64,000 nucleotides of DNA. It comes from CALCNS01 sp964425745 (GTDB lineage Bacteria > Bacillota > JAAYKD01). The stretch's first letter is position 1, and each line of letters starts with the position of its first letter. The notes below the pieces were generated by a model that saw nothing but the letters and a program-made list of their open reading frames with translations, was not told where the DNA came from and made no database searches. The translations under genes were made by a program, and so were the position numbers. The stretch spans positions 62,001 through 126,000 of the forward strand of contig CAYRNW010000002.1 in NCBI GenBank assembly GCA_964425745.1, read 5' to 3'. Positions 50,234 to 59,965 of this stretch are shown in pieces.

Positions 50234-50271
50234 GAGCAGCATAGCGTGTTAAAAGACGTGCTATGCTGCTC
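50234..50271 (+). terminator. Hairpin between jag and mnmE
   Basis: GAGCAGCATAGC (50234-50245) pairs with GCTATGCTGCTC (50260-50271), followed by TATATTTAA. The weak U-tract suggests partial termination. Confidence 0.6.
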
Positions 50272-50303
50272 TATATTTAAACATCAAATCGAGGAGGGAT
50301 AAA

Positions 50304-51689
50304 ATGTGGAATCAAGCGGAAACCGTAGCTGCCATTTCAACACCGCCCGGAGAAGGCGGAATTGGTATTATTAGGATTAGTGGACCGGAAGCGCTGCAGA
50401 AAGCACAGATCATTTTATCGCTTCCCGGGCTGAAAGAAAAACAGATGAAACCGCGAAAAGTGTATCACGGCTATGTCGTAGATTCCAAGCAAAATCAAAA
50501 AGTCGATGAGGTAATTTGCTTTTATTTTAAGGCACCTTACAGTTATACGGGTGAAGATGTTGTTGAGATACAAACCCATGGGGGTATTCTTGTTTTACAA
50601 AAGGTGATTCAGCTGTTGTATGAGCAGGGTGTTTCATCAGCAGAAGCCGGAGAGTTTACCAAAAGAGCCTTTTTAAACGGTCGATTAGATTTAACACAAG
50701 CCGAAGCCGTCATGGATCTGATTCAAGCAGACAGTAGCGCCGGAGCTGCGCAAGCGATGGAGCAATTAGACGGTCTCTTAGGGCGTTTTTTAAGGAAAGC
50801 CATTCAACGAATTTTGAACTTGATTGCATCGGTAGAAGTTAGCCTCGATTTTCCGGAAGACTATGATTCCTTGGATCACGATGCTATGCAAAGGGTTTTG
50901 GAAGAACTCATAATTCAATTAGAAGAATTAGCAGAAACCGCTCAACAAGGCCGTTTGATACGCCAAGGCATAAAAGTTGTCATTGCCGGACGTCCGAACG
51001 TGGGGAAATCATCCCTATTGAACAGTTTGTTGGGAGAAGATCGAGCCATAGTGACTGCAAGGGCAGGCACTACTCGAGATGTTTTGGAAGAACGCTTGAG
51101 TTTGGATGGTATTGTTTTACGGCTGGTCGATACCGCCGGTCTGCACGAAAGCGAAGACGAAATTGAGCAGCTCGGCATGGCAAGAACCCGAACGGCGATT
51201 GATTCGGCAGATTTGGTGCTTTGGGTGGTCGACGCCAATGAAACCCTGCAGACTGAAGATTTAGAACTATTGGAACTGATTAAAAAAAGACCAATGATTC
51301 CGGTTATCAATAAAACCGACGTTTCCGACGGGATAAACCTTATGGAATCTTTGTCCAAGTTGGGCGTTTCGCAACCTCCGGTTCTGATTGCAGCGGCTCC
51401 AGGACAGGGGTTACATCTGCTACGGGAGGCAATGCGCCAAGCGGTCTTTTCCGGAAAAGCATTCAGCAAAAACCAACCGGTTTTGACACGTATATGGCAT
51501 AAAGAAAAAGTTACCAAGGCGATAGAGCAATTACAGGCCTGTAAAGAGGCAATCCGGATGCAGTGGCCGGAAGATTGTTACGTTATTCATCTCAAAGAGG
51601 CGTATCAGGCATTAGCATCGATTTTAGGAGAGGTTGCATCGGAAGAGATTATTCGAACCATCTTCGAGCAATTTTGTGTGGGAAAATGA
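50304..51689 (+). CDS. mnmE: tRNA uridine-34 modification GTPase MnmE
   Basis: A 461-aa protein. The N-terminal folate-binding domain is TVAAISTPPGEGGIGIIRISG. The G domain has G1 GRPNVGKSSLLN, G2 AGTTRD, G3 DTAG and G4 NKTD. The C-terminal FCVGK provides the catalytic Cys. With MnmG it forms the cmnm5U modification at the wobble position. Confidence 0.97.
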   Translation: MWNQAETVAAISTPPGEGGIGIIRISGPEALQKAQIILSLPGLKEKQMKPRKVYHGYVVDSKQNQKVDEVICFYFKAPYSYTGEDVVEIQTHGGILVLQKVIQLLYEQGVSSAEAGEFTKRAFLNGRLDLTQAEAVMDLIQADSSAGAAQAMEQLDGLLGRFLRKAIQRILNLIASVEVSLDFPEDYDSLDHDAMQRVLEELIIQLEELAETAQQGRLIRQGIKVVIAGRPNVGKSSLLNSLLGEDRAIVTARAGTTRDVLEERLSLDGIVLRLVDTAGLHESEDEIEQLGMARTRTAIDSADLVLWVVDANETLQTEDLELLELIKKRPMIPVINKTDVSDGINLMESLSKLGVSQPPVLIAAAPGQGLHLLREAMRQAVFSGKAFSKNQPVLTRIWHKEKVTKAIEQLQACKEAIRMQWPEDCYVIHLKEAYQALASILGEVASEEIIRTIFEQFCVGK

Positions 51690-51708
51690 GAGGGGAGATT
51701 CAAAACGC

Positions 51709-53586
51709 ATGACATTTGATTATGATGTGATAGTTGTCGGTGCGGGTCATGCCGGATGTGAGGCGGCCTTAGCAGCAGCCAGAATGGGAGCAAGAACCCT
51801 CCTTCTTACCATTAGTTTGGATTTTATCGCACAGCTTCCCTGCAACCCCGCCATGGGAGGACCGGCCAAAAGTCATTTGATTCGAGAACTCGATGCGCTG
51901 GGCGGGGAAATTGGCAAGGCAACGGATGCCTGTTCCATTCAAATGCGGCGCTTAAATACCAGCAAAGGGCCAGCTGTACAATCCTTACGAGCACAAGTTG
52001 ACCGGGTGTTGTATTTACGGTATATGAAGAACATTTTGGAGCAAGAAGCGAATTTATCTTTGAAACAAGCGTTGGTGGAAGATCTTATTATCGAAAACCA
52101 AGAAATCAGAGGTGTAATCACAGAATTGGGGTTAACATATAAAGCCCCAAAGGTTATTCTTGCCACGGGGACTTTTTTAATGGGAAAGATCATCATCGGT
52201 GATTACACAGAAAACTCTGGGCCCGATGGTCTCAAACCTTCCGTTCGCTTGAGTCAGTGTTTGCAAAGACTTCACTTGCCAATACGAAGATTCAAAACCG
52301 GAACTCCTGCGAGAGTAGCTGGAAGCTCCCTTGATTTTGATAAAATGATTGAACAGCCCCCTGAAGAAATACCTCTCCGCTTTGGGTTTGATTCTCCCTA
52401 CCCTACTCTGCCTGTGAAGAGTTGTTGGCTGACTTGGACTACCGAAGAAACCCATAAAATCATTCGCAGCAATATTCATAGAGCGCCATTATTTAGCGGT
52501 GCAATCGAAGGCACCGGTCCCAGATATTGCCCCAGTATTGAAGATAAAGTCATGCGATTTGCCGATAAAGAACGTCATCAGCTTTTCATTGAGCCAACCG
52601 GGATGGAAACCGATGAAATGTATGTGCAAGGGATGTCAACAAGCTTACCAATCGATGTTCAATTAGCCTTTTTGCGCTCGATTCCCGGATTGGAAGCGGT
52701 AGAGATTATGCGCCCCGGATATGCTATTGAATACGATTGTATCGATCCTTTGGAATTGAAAGCAACCCTTGAGTTGAAGAGTATTCGGGGACTATATACG
52801 ATTGGGCAATTAAATGGAACATCTGGTTATGAAGAGGCGGCTGCTCAAGGATACATGGCCGGAGTCAATGCGGTTTTGGCTCTGCGTGAGAAAGAACCGT
52901 TTATAATCAAGCGGTCAGAGGGGTATATCGGAGTTCTGATCGACGATTTAATTACAAAAGGAACCAATGAACCGTATCGCCTCATGACCGCCCGTTCTGA
53001 GTATCGGCTATTGTTAAGGCAAGACAACGCAGATCGGAGATTGACGGAATATGGATATCGGTTAGGTTTGATTTCTGAGGAGCGGTATCAGCATTTTTTG
53101 CGAAAAATCGAAGTAGTAGACGAACAAATCGCTCGCATGGAAAAGACATTTCTTCCCCCTTCAGAAGAATTGAATCGGGAACTAAGAGAAGCGGCAACGA
53201 CTCCGTTAGAACACGGGGCTTCCCTCGCTTCTTTATTACGTCGACCCCAACTTTCGATTCATTTTCTGCTTCGGTTTGATCCGGAATTAGCGTCATTGCC
53301 TTTAGAGATTTTGGAACAAATTGAAATCGAAATTGTTTATTCCGGCTATATCATACAACAAAAGGAGCAGGTGGAACGGCAACAACGTATGGAAGATATG
53401 CCCTTAGGTGCAAACGCGGAATATTTAGAGATTCATGGCATATCCAAAGAAGCTCGAGAAAAATTACAACGAATTCAACCCCGTAGTATCGGACAAGCTT
53501 CGAGAATATCGGGGGTGAGTCCGGCCGATATTTCCGTGTTGATGATATGGCTGGAGCAGCAGCGAAGAAAAGGAGAACAGGTATGA
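51709..53586 (+). CDS. mnmG: tRNA uridine-34 modification enzyme MnmG
   Basis: A 625-aa FAD protein. VIVVGAGHAGCEAALAAARMG is the dinucleotide fold; NPAMGGPAKSHLIRELDALGG, RFKTGTPARVAGSS and GLYTIGQLNGTSGYEEAAAQG follow. ATG 51709 has GGGGAGA upstream. The stop overlaps rsmG (ATGA). Confidence 0.97.
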   Translation: MTFDYDVIVVGAGHAGCEAALAAARMGARTLLLTISLDFIAQLPCNPAMGGPAKSHLIRELDALGGEIGKATDACSIQMRRLNTSKGPAVQSLRAQVDRVLYLRYMKNILEQEANLSLKQALVEDLIIENQEIRGVITELGLTYKAPKVILATGTFLMGKIIIGDYTENSGPDGLKPSVRLSQCLQRLHLPIRRFKTGTPARVAGSSLDFDKMIEQPPEEIPLRFGFDSPYPTLPVKSCWLTWTTEETHKIIRSNIHRAPLFSGAIEGTGPRYCPSIEDKVMRFADKERHQLFIEPTGMETDEMYVQGMSTSLPIDVQLAFLRSIPGLEAVEIMRPGYAIEYDCIDPLELKATLELKSIRGLYTIGQLNGTSGYEEAAAQGYMAGVNAVLALREKEPFIIKRSEGYIGVLIDDLITKGTNEPYRLMTARSEYRLLLRQDNADRRLTEYGYRLGLISEERYQHFLRKIEVVDEQIARMEKTFLPPSEELNRELREAATTPLEHGASLASLLRRPQLSIHFLLRFDPELASLPLEILEQIEIEIVYSGYIIQQKEQVERQQRMEDMPLGANAEYLEIHGISKEAREKLQRIQPRSIGQASRISGVSPADISVLMIWLEQQRRKGEQV

Positions 53587-54302
53587 AGAAAGAAATTCTG
53601 GAAAGATTAAGTAATGGAGCGGCCGAACTTGGAATAGACCTACAGGACAAGCATCTCCAGCGCTTTTCTCTCTATGGAGATTTCCTCATAGAATACAATG
53701 ATAAAGTCAACTTAACCGCATTAACGGATGAAGAAGAAGTCATGGAGAAGCATTTTATTGATTCTCTTTCTGTCTTACAGATGGTTCATCTGCGCCCGAG
53801 CATGTCTGTGATTGACATTGGAACGGGAGCGGGCTTTCCTGGGGTGCCATTGCTAATTATGGAACCCAATTTGCAATTAACATTATTGGACTCTTTGCGA
53901 AAGAGACTTGATTTTTTGCAAGAATTACTGGCTCGTTTGGAACTTACAGCAACCTTGGTTCATCAAAGAGCTGAAGACGGAGCACATAATGCACTCTATC
54001 GAGAACGATATGATCTAGCAGTAGCGAGAGCGGTGGCATCTTTACCGGTATTACTTGAATATTGTCTCCCCTATGTTCGAACCGGAGGGCGCTTTGTTGC
54101 GATGAAAGGACCATCCCTAACCGAAGAGCTGGCGGATTCTCAAAAAGCCCTTCAAGTTTTGGGTGGGAAAGCCGAACGGGACTGCTGTTTCCTTCTTCCT
54201 TACAGCGAACAGGAACGCCGATTATTGTCGGTCAAAAAAATCCGCCAAACTCCAATCAAATATCCCCGCGGAGCCGGTAGTGTGAAGAATAAACCGCTAT
54301 AA
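53583..54302 (+). CDS. rsmG: 16S rRNA (guanine-527-N7) methyltransferase RsmG
   Basis: A 239-aa protein. YNDKVNLTALTDEEEVMEKHFIDSL and VIDIGTGAGFPGVPLLI (SAM motif I) are diagnostic, as is AVARAVASLPVLLEYCLPYV. ATG 53583 overlaps the mnmG stop with AGGAGAACAG upstream. Confidence 0.95.
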   Translation: MKKEILERLSNGAAELGIDLQDKHLQRFSLYGDFLIEYNDKVNLTALTDEEEVMEKHFIDSLSVLQMVHLRPSMSVIDIGTGAGFPGVPLLIMEPNLQLTLLDSLRKRLDFLQELLARLELTATLVHQRAEDGAHNALYRERYDLAVARAVASLPVLLEYCLPYVRTGGRFVAMKGPSLTEELADSQKALQVLGGKAERDCCFLLPYSEQERRLLSVKKIRQTPIKYPRGAGSVKNKPL

Positions 54303-54330
54303 TCCCAACCGGCGAGAAAGAAGGGCCTAT

Positions 54331-54837
54331 ATGGATGATCGATTGATCTTAGTTGATCTCTTTGACCGGGAATGTGGCTATGCCGAAAAACTTGAAGTGC
54401 ATCAAAAGGGATGGCTACACCGTGCGTTCTCCGTGTTTCTTATAAACGGTAGCCAAATGTTGATTCAAAAAAGAGCAGAACATAAATACCATTCCGCTGG
54501 ATTGTGGGCGAATACGTGCTGTTCACATCCCAGAGTTGACGAAGAGCTCGATTCTGCGGTGCGTCGACGTTTAAAAGAAGAGACAAGAATTTCTTGCCCC
54601 ACGAAAGAAGTTTTCTCCTTTGTGTATCGGACGGTCTTTGAAAATAGTCTAGTTGAATATGAATTCGATCATGTCTTTGCTGGAAATTACCAGGGAAGTT
54701 TTCAAGCGAATCTCGAGGAAGCATCCGAAATGAAATGGATCAGTTTTGAGCGATTAGCCGATGAAATGGTAACAAAACCACAGATTTTTGCTCCTTGGTT
54801 CATCATTGCAGCTCCACAAGTTATGAAAATGGTATAA
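54331..54837 (+). CDS. idi: Isopentenyl-diphosphate delta-isomerase, type I
   Basis: A 168-aa Nudix-fold protein: HRAFSVFLINGSQMLIQKRAE, LWANTCCSHPR with the catalytic Cys, a VRRRLKEE Nudix-like helix, and EYEFDHVFAG with metal-binding Glu. It interconverts IPP and DMAPP. It follows rsmG by 28 bp. Most Firmicutes use the type II enzyme or none, so type I is less usual here. Confidence 0.9.
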   Translation: MDDRLILVDLFDRECGYAEKLEVHQKGWLHRAFSVFLINGSQMLIQKRAEHKYHSAGLWANTCCSHPRVDEELDSAVRRRLKEETRISCPTKEVFSFVYRTVFENSLVEYEFDHVFAGNYQGSFQANLEEASEMKWISFERLADEMVTKPQIFAPWFIIAAPQVMKMV

Positions 54838-54876
54838 TAAAAAGGGAGATCCTTCAAGCGGATCTCCCTTTTTTGC
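54838..54876. terminator. Bidirectional terminator between idi and the M20 gene
   Basis: AAAGGGAGATCC (54841-54852) and GGATCTCCCTTT (54860-54871), with A and T runs at the ends. Confidence 0.9.
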
Positions 54877-54887
54877 ATAGAAGGAGA

Positions 54888-56072
54888 CTATTTGTTTTTA
54901 TATTCAGCGGGGATTTGTTTTTCAAAGTATTCTTGAATTTGTTGGCGCAAAGGTTCTTTGGTAAGAATATCCAGTGCGGTCATCGCTAAGCCCTTGGCCC
55001 CTAATAAGCAAGTTTGATCTGCCATGGGTTGATTCGCACATTCGGTATACGCAACATTGTGGCTATTAACACCACTCGGACACGCCGGAAGATAATCATG
55101 GATCGATGGAATTTGAATCGACACGTTACCGATGTCGGAGGAACCATAGTTTCCAACAGGGTTGCCGACCGCCATTTCCATACCTAAACTTTCCATGTTG
55201 TTTTTAAAAGCCTCGCACATCGGCCAATTGGGATACCGTTCGGCATATAAATCTCCGACTTTGACCTCTAAGCGAGCTCCAACCAGCAACTCACCGGCTT
55301 TTGCGCACTTAATGACCGCATCAACCAGTTTTTCTAGCTCCAATAGAGTGGAAGATCGCAAAGAAAAAGAGGCAGCGGCATAATCGGGAATTGCGTTTGC
55401 AACAGTTCCCCCTTTTGTAATAATTCCGTTGATGTTACTACCCGGGTGCAAAGCGGGTCTCATCATATCAATATGATTGAACGTAGCAATCAAAGCATTT
55501 AGAGCATTGATTCCTGCTTGCGGACCGGAAGAATGCGCGGATTTACCAAAAAATTCCACAACTACGCTGGTTGCGGCACGACCGCCACGATTGACAAGGC
55601 CTTTGTTCCCTGAACTGGGATGCATCATCAATGCGTATTCAATGCCTTCAAAGCCACCATTGCGCAAGAGTTGGATTTTGCCACCACCGGCTTCTTCAGC
55701 AGGGGTTCCGATTAGCGAAATTTCACCATCGAATTGATCCATAAGTTCAGCTAAAGACAAAAAAGCGCCCGTAGAACAAGTAGCTATAATGTTATGACCG
55801 CAAGCATGACCGATTTCTGGTAAAGCATCATATTCCGCTAAAAAAGCGATTTTCGGACCGGCTCCCTTGCCTTTTTTTGTAGCACGGAAGGAAGTTTCAA
55901 CACCGGCATAAGGGCTTTCAACAATGAAACCGTGATTTTCTAGAACTTCTTTGATAAACGAGATGGATTGATGTTCAGTATAGGCAATCTCAGGGTGAGC
56001 ATGAATCTTGTGAGAAAGATCAATCAATTCATCTTTTAATTGATCCACTCTGGAAATAATTTGTTCTTTCAA
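54888..56072 (-). CDS. M20 family amidohydrolase (ACY1L2/AbgB-like)
   Basis: A 394-aa protein. Visible residues: AFLAEYDALPEIGHACGHNI (metal Asp, His and Cys-containing loop), GTPAEEAGGGK (catalytic and metal Glu), a lid domain from VVEFFGKSAHSSGPQAGINALNA, and late SGVNSHNVAYTE. It probably hydrolyses an amide-linked acyl-amino acid or dipeptide. The start is TTG 56072 with AAGGAGGG upstream. It is a different M20 subgroup from the gene at 13255. Confidence 0.85.
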   Translation of the reverse strand: MKEQIISRVDQLKDELIDLSHKIHAHPEIAYTEHQSISFIKEVLENHGFIVESPYAGVETSFRATKKGKGAGPKIAFLAEYDALPEIGHACGHNIIATCSTGAFLSLAELMDQFDGEISLIGTPAEEAGGGKIQLLRNGGFEGIEYALMMHPSSGNKGLVNRGGRAATSVVVEFFGKSAHSSGPQAGINALNALIATFNHIDMMRPALHPGSNINGIITKGGTVANAIPDYAAASFSLRSSTLLELEKLVDAVIKCAKAGELLVGARLEVKVGDLYAERYPNWPMCEAFKNNMESLGMEMAVGNPVGNYGSSDIGNVSIQIPSIHDYLPACPSGVNSHNVAYTECANQPMADQTCLLGAKGLAMTALDILTKEPLRQQIQEYFEKQIPAEYKNK

Positions 56073-56105
56073 TGAGTTCCCTCCTTCAATAGTACGAGTG
56101 GTTTC

Positions 56106-56134
56106 ATTGTAGCATATATTATTGGAATGGTCAA
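56106..56134 (-). promoter_or_regulatory. Promoter of the M20 amidohydrolase at 54888-56072
   Basis: TTGACC (56129-56134), a 17-nt spacer and TACAAT (56106-56111) on the minus strand. Confidence 0.75.
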
Positions 56135-56237
56135 TTTCTGTACTAGTAATAATCTTTTATGTTAGGATACGCATTGTATTGAGAATCAATGTGTGTTACC
56201 ATAGGCAAAAAGGAATGGATTGTCTTAGGAAAGGGGT

Positions 56238-57008
56238 TTGAAAACTACGAATAAAGGTTATAATAAGAATAAAGGTTATAATAGGATGCTGTTATTGTTT
56301 TTTCTAGGCCTTCTTCTTGTTCTTCCCCAGGTTGCAGTGGCAAATTCGGCAGAACCTCCGGGAATGACTATAATCATTCCGGATTCACCCGAGGACTTGA
56401 ACATAACCTTGATTGTAAATCACGAAGGATCCCTCAGAATATTCCCTATGCAGAGAGAACAGCGGTTATGGGAAACCTATTATCGATATTATTATTCAGG
56501 AAGCTCCTTTACAATGGAGACCCTTGAAAAAGGAAGTTTATCAGTCACATCGGAAGGAAAACAAATAGAACTACCGCTGGACGGATTCATTAAACAAACG
56601 TATCGAAATGTTATGACTTTTGATTTGAAGCTAGGGAAATTGAGTCTTGGATCTTCATGGACCCGGGATGTTCTATTAGTGGCCTTGAGGCTTGGGCTAA
56701 CCTTGTTCCTCGAGGGGATTATCTTTTGGATTTTCGGTTTTAGGGGAAAACGGAATTGGATGATCTTTTTCGTCCTAAACAGTAGTACGCAGTTAGCGCT
56801 AAATTTGATGATTCACGGCCCTGACCTGGGATCGTATGCCTTAATGTTTTACTTACTGGCCGAAGCGGCAATCTTGCTCGTGGAACTAATTGCCTTCCTG
56901 CTTTTGTTGCACAAGACATCGAAGTGGAGAACGATCGCATATGCTGCTACGGCGAATTTGTTCAGTTTAGCATTGGGAGGATATCTGCTCTTATACCTGC
57001 CCGTTTAA
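56238..57008 (+). CDS. Membrane protein of unknown function upstream of parA
   Basis: The protein is 256 aa from TTG 56238 or 240 aa from ATG 56286. The latter removes a tandem NKGYNK peptide repeat and puts the signal peptide (LLLFFLGLLLVLPQVAVA) at the N-terminus. An extracytoplasmic part of about 110 residues (TIIIPDSPEDLNITLIVNHE) follows, then four membrane segments from about residue 150 to the end. I recognise no family. Both starts have an AAAGG-type site upstream. Its stop overlaps a parS site. Confidence 0.6.
   Translation: MKTTNKGYNKNKGYNRMLLLFFLGLLLVLPQVAVANSAEPPGMTIIIPDSPEDLNITLIVNHEGSLRIFPMQREQRLWETYYRYYYSGSSFTMETLEKGSLSVTSEGKQIELPLDGFIKQTYRNVMTFDLKLGKLSLGSSWTRDVLLVALRLGLTLFLEGIIFWIFGFRGKRNWMIFFVLNSSTQLALNLMIHGPDLGSYALMFYLLAEAAILLVELIAFLLLLHKTSKWRTIAYAATANLFSLALGGYLLLYLPV
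56249..56284 (+). repeat. Tandem 18-bp direct repeat at the start of the membrane-protein gene
   Basis: Two copies of GAATAAAGGTTATAATA(A/G), 56249-56266 and 56267-56284. The copies carry an AAAGG motif and TATAAT, so the duplication also duplicates possible expression signals. Confidence 0.85.
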
Positions 57009-57024
57009 TGTTTCACGTGAAACA
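57009..57024. other. parS: parS centromere site (perfect)
   Basis: TGTTTCACGTGAAACA, a perfect 16-bp palindrome that matches the Firmicute ParB-binding consensus, 100 bp before parA. Confidence 0.95.
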
Positions 57025-57123
57025 TCTTTTGTTTGAAGAGCATGATTTTGAATCGTTGGTGCAGGAGTTCAAAAAAACATTCTCGAATTAAACAGACATC
57101 GTTTGAAAAGGTTGGTGGTCTAT

Positions 57124-57891
57124 TTGGGGAAAATCATTGCGATTGCAAATCAAAAAGGCGGGGTTGGTAAAAGCACGACAGCTGTCAATTTAAGTGCAGC
57201 TTTAGCCCAACTTGACAAACGAGTGCTGTTATTGGATTTAGATCCTCAGGGTAACAGTAGCAGTGGGTTGGGGATCGACAAAGCAAAGCTGAAAGCACAT
57301 GCCTATGATTTGTTGATGGAGGAGGTATCTGCACATCGCGTGATCCTACCTACTCCCATGCCAAAACTGAGCATCATACCAGCAGGAATCGAATTAGCTT
57401 CAGCAGAGGTCGAGCTAGTAGCCTTAATGAGCCGTGAATATCGTCTGAAAGAAGCGGTTAGTTCCTTGCGTTCCTATTATGACTATGTCTTTATCGATTG
57501 CCCACCGTCCTTAGGGTTATTGACAATCAATGCTCTTACAGCTGCGGATTCGATTTTGATTCCTATTCAATGTGAATTTTTTGCTTTGGAAGGAGTTAGC
57601 CAATTATTAAATACCATTCATTTGGTTCAACGTCATTTGAATAAAACACTGGAAATCGAAGGAATCCTAATGACGATGTATGACAATCGTATCAACCTCG
57701 CTCAACAAGTTGTTGAGGATGTAAGAAAACATTTTGGTGCAAAAGTATATCAAACCGTAATTCCAAGAAATGTTCGATTAAGCGAGGCCCCAAGTCATGG
57801 ACTTCCCATCTCTCTCTATGATGCACGAAGTAAAGGTGCGGAAAGTTATGCAGCATTAGCTCAGGAGGTGATTCAGCATGACCATTCCTAA
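57124..57891 (+). CDS. parA: Chromosome partitioning ATPase ParA/Soj
   Basis: A 255-aa protein with the deviant Walker A KGGVGKSTTAVNLSAALA, LLLDLDPQGNSSSGLG (Walker A') and DYVFIDCPPSLGLLT (Walker B). It cooperates with ParB in origin segregation. I prefer TTG 57124 (MGKIIAIANQKGG); TTG 57103 would add seven residues. Its end overlaps parB by 14 bp. Confidence 0.95.
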   Translation: MGKIIAIANQKGGVGKSTTAVNLSAALAQLDKRVLLLDLDPQGNSSSGLGIDKAKLKAHAYDLLMEEVSAHRVILPTPMPKLSIIPAGIELASAEVELVALMSREYRLKEAVSSLRSYYDYVFIDCPPSLGLLTINALTAADSILIPIQCEFFALEGVSQLLNTIHLVQRHLNKTLEIEGILMTMYDNRINLAQQVVEDVRKHFGAKVYQTVIPRNVRLSEAPSHGLPISLYDARSKGAESYAALAQEVIQHDHS

Positions 57892-58759
57892 AAAATCAGC
57901 GCTAGGTCGCGGGTTGGGGGTATTGATTCCCACTGAACCCGAAGTTCAAGAAGGTGAAATGATTCAACAAATCCCTTTGGGTGAAATTGTCAGCAATCCC
58001 TATCAACCGCGCCGTCACTTTGATGAAGAGAGCTTACATGAGCTTGCTGAATCGATTCAACAAGTAGGGGTTTTGGAACCGGTGATTCTTAGACGCATCG
58101 AAAGTGGTTATGAACTGATTGCCGGCGAACGCAGGTTGAGAGCTGCAGCAGTTGCCGGGCTTTCAACAATTCCATCGGTGATCAGATTGTTAAATGATCA
58201 ACAAGTGGCCGAAATGGCATTGATTGAAAATATTCAACGCGAAGACTTAAATGCATTAGAGGAAGCCAATGCATATCAACGTTTAATCTTGGAATTCCAG
58301 TATAAGCAAGAGGAGCTTGCAATTAAAGTTGGGAAAAGTAGGCCTCATATTAGCAATACCCTGCGGTTATTACAATTGCCGCAAGAGGTGCAGCAAGAAT
58401 TGATACAAGGTCATATTAGTATGGGGCATGCCAGAGCATTAGTTACATTAAAACCGACTCAACAACTGTTTTATACTCAATTGGTCATGAACAGAAACTT
58501 AAGTGTTCGACAATTAGAAAGCATGATTCAATCGGCAACAGAAGGGAAATCATCTGGAACAAAGAAGGCGGACAATAAAGACGGCTCAAAAAGCGCCTGG
58601 TTTAAACACTGGGAATCGAAATTGAAGTCGTCTCTGCAAACCAAGGCTAAGATTGTTCGTAAGGAAAAGGGTGGCCGAATCGAAATTTCCTATTTTGATG
58701 AAGAAGATTTATTGCGATTACTGGATCAGCTGACCTTGGATAAGAATCCATTGGAATGA
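57878..58759 (+). CDS. parB: Chromosome partitioning CTPase ParB/Spo0J
   Basis: A 293-aa protein. The N-terminal ParB domain has NPYQPRRHFDEESLHELAESI and the GERRLRAA CTP-binding box. The HTH region is KVGKSRPHISNTLRLLQLP, with a C-terminal dimer domain. It binds the parS sites nearby. AGGAGGTGA lies upstream. Confidence 0.96.
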   Translation: MTIPKKSALGRGLGVLIPTEPEVQEGEMIQQIPLGEIVSNPYQPRRHFDEESLHELAESIQQVGVLEPVILRRIESGYELIAGERRLRAAAVAGLSTIPSVIRLLNDQQVAEMALIENIQREDLNALEEANAYQRLILEFQYKQEELAIKVGKSRPHISNTLRLLQLPQEVQQELIQGHISMGHARALVTLKPTQQLFYTQLVMNRNLSVRQLESMIQSATEGKSSGTKKADNKDGSKSAWFKHWESKLKSSLQTKAKIVRKEKGGRIEISYFDEEDLLRLLDQLTLDKNPLE

Positions 58760-58775
58760 GAAGGAGGGTGTCTAT

Positions 58776-59936
58776 ATGATTTACTTGGACCAAGCAGCAA
58801 CGAGTTGGCCTAAGCCTGCCAGAGTAATTGAAGCGGTTAATTATATGCTGAGCAATGTTAGTGCGAATCCTGGACGGGGAAATTATGGATCCTCTCTGGA
58901 AGCGCTCAATTTGGTGAATTGTACGAGGGAAAAGATTGCCGATTTTATGGGGATGTCAAGTAGGCAAGGCGTTGTTTTTACAGCCAATGCCACTGAAGCC
59001 CTGAATGCTGTAATTATAGGAAGTCTAAAACCGGGAGACCATGTTATAACCAGTACTCTTGAGCACAATGCGGTTGCAAGAACACTCTATGCTTTAGAGA
59101 AACAAGGAATTTCAACCACGAAGATTTACAGAAGTCCGATCCAAGGTTGTAGATTAGAGAGACTTGAAGAAGCGATTCGCCCTAATACTAAAATGATTAT
59201 TTGGAATCACGCCTCCAATGTCTTTGGAACATTATCAGATTTGGACGGCTTATCCCGACTGGCGCAAGCATATCGTTTAAAGATTTTAATTGATGCTGCC
59301 CAAACCGTAGGTTCGATACCCATCAATATGCAGGAAATGGGCATCGATTATTTAGCTTGTTCTGGGCACAAGGGGCTATATGGACCCCAAGGGATTGGGT
59401 TGCTGCTCATGAACGATCCGGATTCTGGGCTTGATGTCTGGAAATATGGTGAAACAGGAGATTTTAGTGAACAATTACCGATGCCACGCAAGGCACCAGA
59501 CTGTTATGAAGCCGGAACTCCGAATTTACCGGGAATTGCCGGTCTCTCAGAAGGTGTAGATTTTGTAATCGAGCAAGGACTCGAAAAAATGTATCAATCG
59601 GATTTGCAAAAAATCGAATCGATTTATCATGCTTTGGAAGACATAGAAGGGGTTGTGTTATACGGTCCTACACCCGGTATTGCGAAGGTCCCGATATTAT
59701 CTTTTAATATTGTAGGGTTGACCGCAGCACAAGTTGGGGAACAACTATATAAGCGCTGGGATATTTCAGCAAGAACCGGACTCCAATCCGCCTATTGGGC
59801 ACATGAGGCGGCAGGAACCCTACCCTATGGAACGGTACGAGTTAGTGTAGGATGCTATACCGGTGGACAAGATATAGAAGAGCTTGCGGAAGCGGTGGAA
59901 ACGCTCCGTTTTGAAATAAAAAAGGGAAAGTTCTAA
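58776..59936 (+). CDS. Class V aminotransferase of the cysteine desulfurase family (EF2568-like) without the catalytic Cys
   Basis: A 386-aa PLP enzyme: YLDQAATSWPKPARV, TANATEALN, the PLP Lys in CSGHKGLYGPQGIG and AGTPNLPGIAGL. In relatives the loop reads LHCAPLAH with the sulfur-carrying Cys; here it is TGLQSAYWAHEA, with Ser338 (codon 59787-59789) in that position. It cannot form the normal enzyme persulfide there, so it may be a cysteine or selenocysteine lyase-like PLP enzyme, or inactive as a desulfurase. It lies 16 bp after parB and just before an L-cysteine desulfidase gene. Confidence 0.82.
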   Translation: MIYLDQAATSWPKPARVIEAVNYMLSNVSANPGRGNYGSSLEALNLVNCTREKIADFMGMSSRQGVVFTANATEALNAVIIGSLKPGDHVITSTLEHNAVARTLYALEKQGISTTKIYRSPIQGCRLERLEEAIRPNTKMIIWNHASNVFGTLSDLDGLSRLAQAYRLKILIDAAQTVGSIPINMQEMGIDYLACSGHKGLYGPQGIGLLLMNDPDSGLDVWKYGETGDFSEQLPMPRKAPDCYEAGTPNLPGIAGLSEGVDFVIEQGLEKMYQSDLQKIESIYHALEDIEGVVLYGPTPGIAKVPILSFNIVGLTAAQVGEQLYKRWDISARTGLQSAYWAHEAAGTLPYGTVRVSVGCYTGGQDIEELAEAVETLRFEIKKGKF

Positions 59937-59965
59937 ATAATTTAAATGAAGAGGGTAATTGAAAC

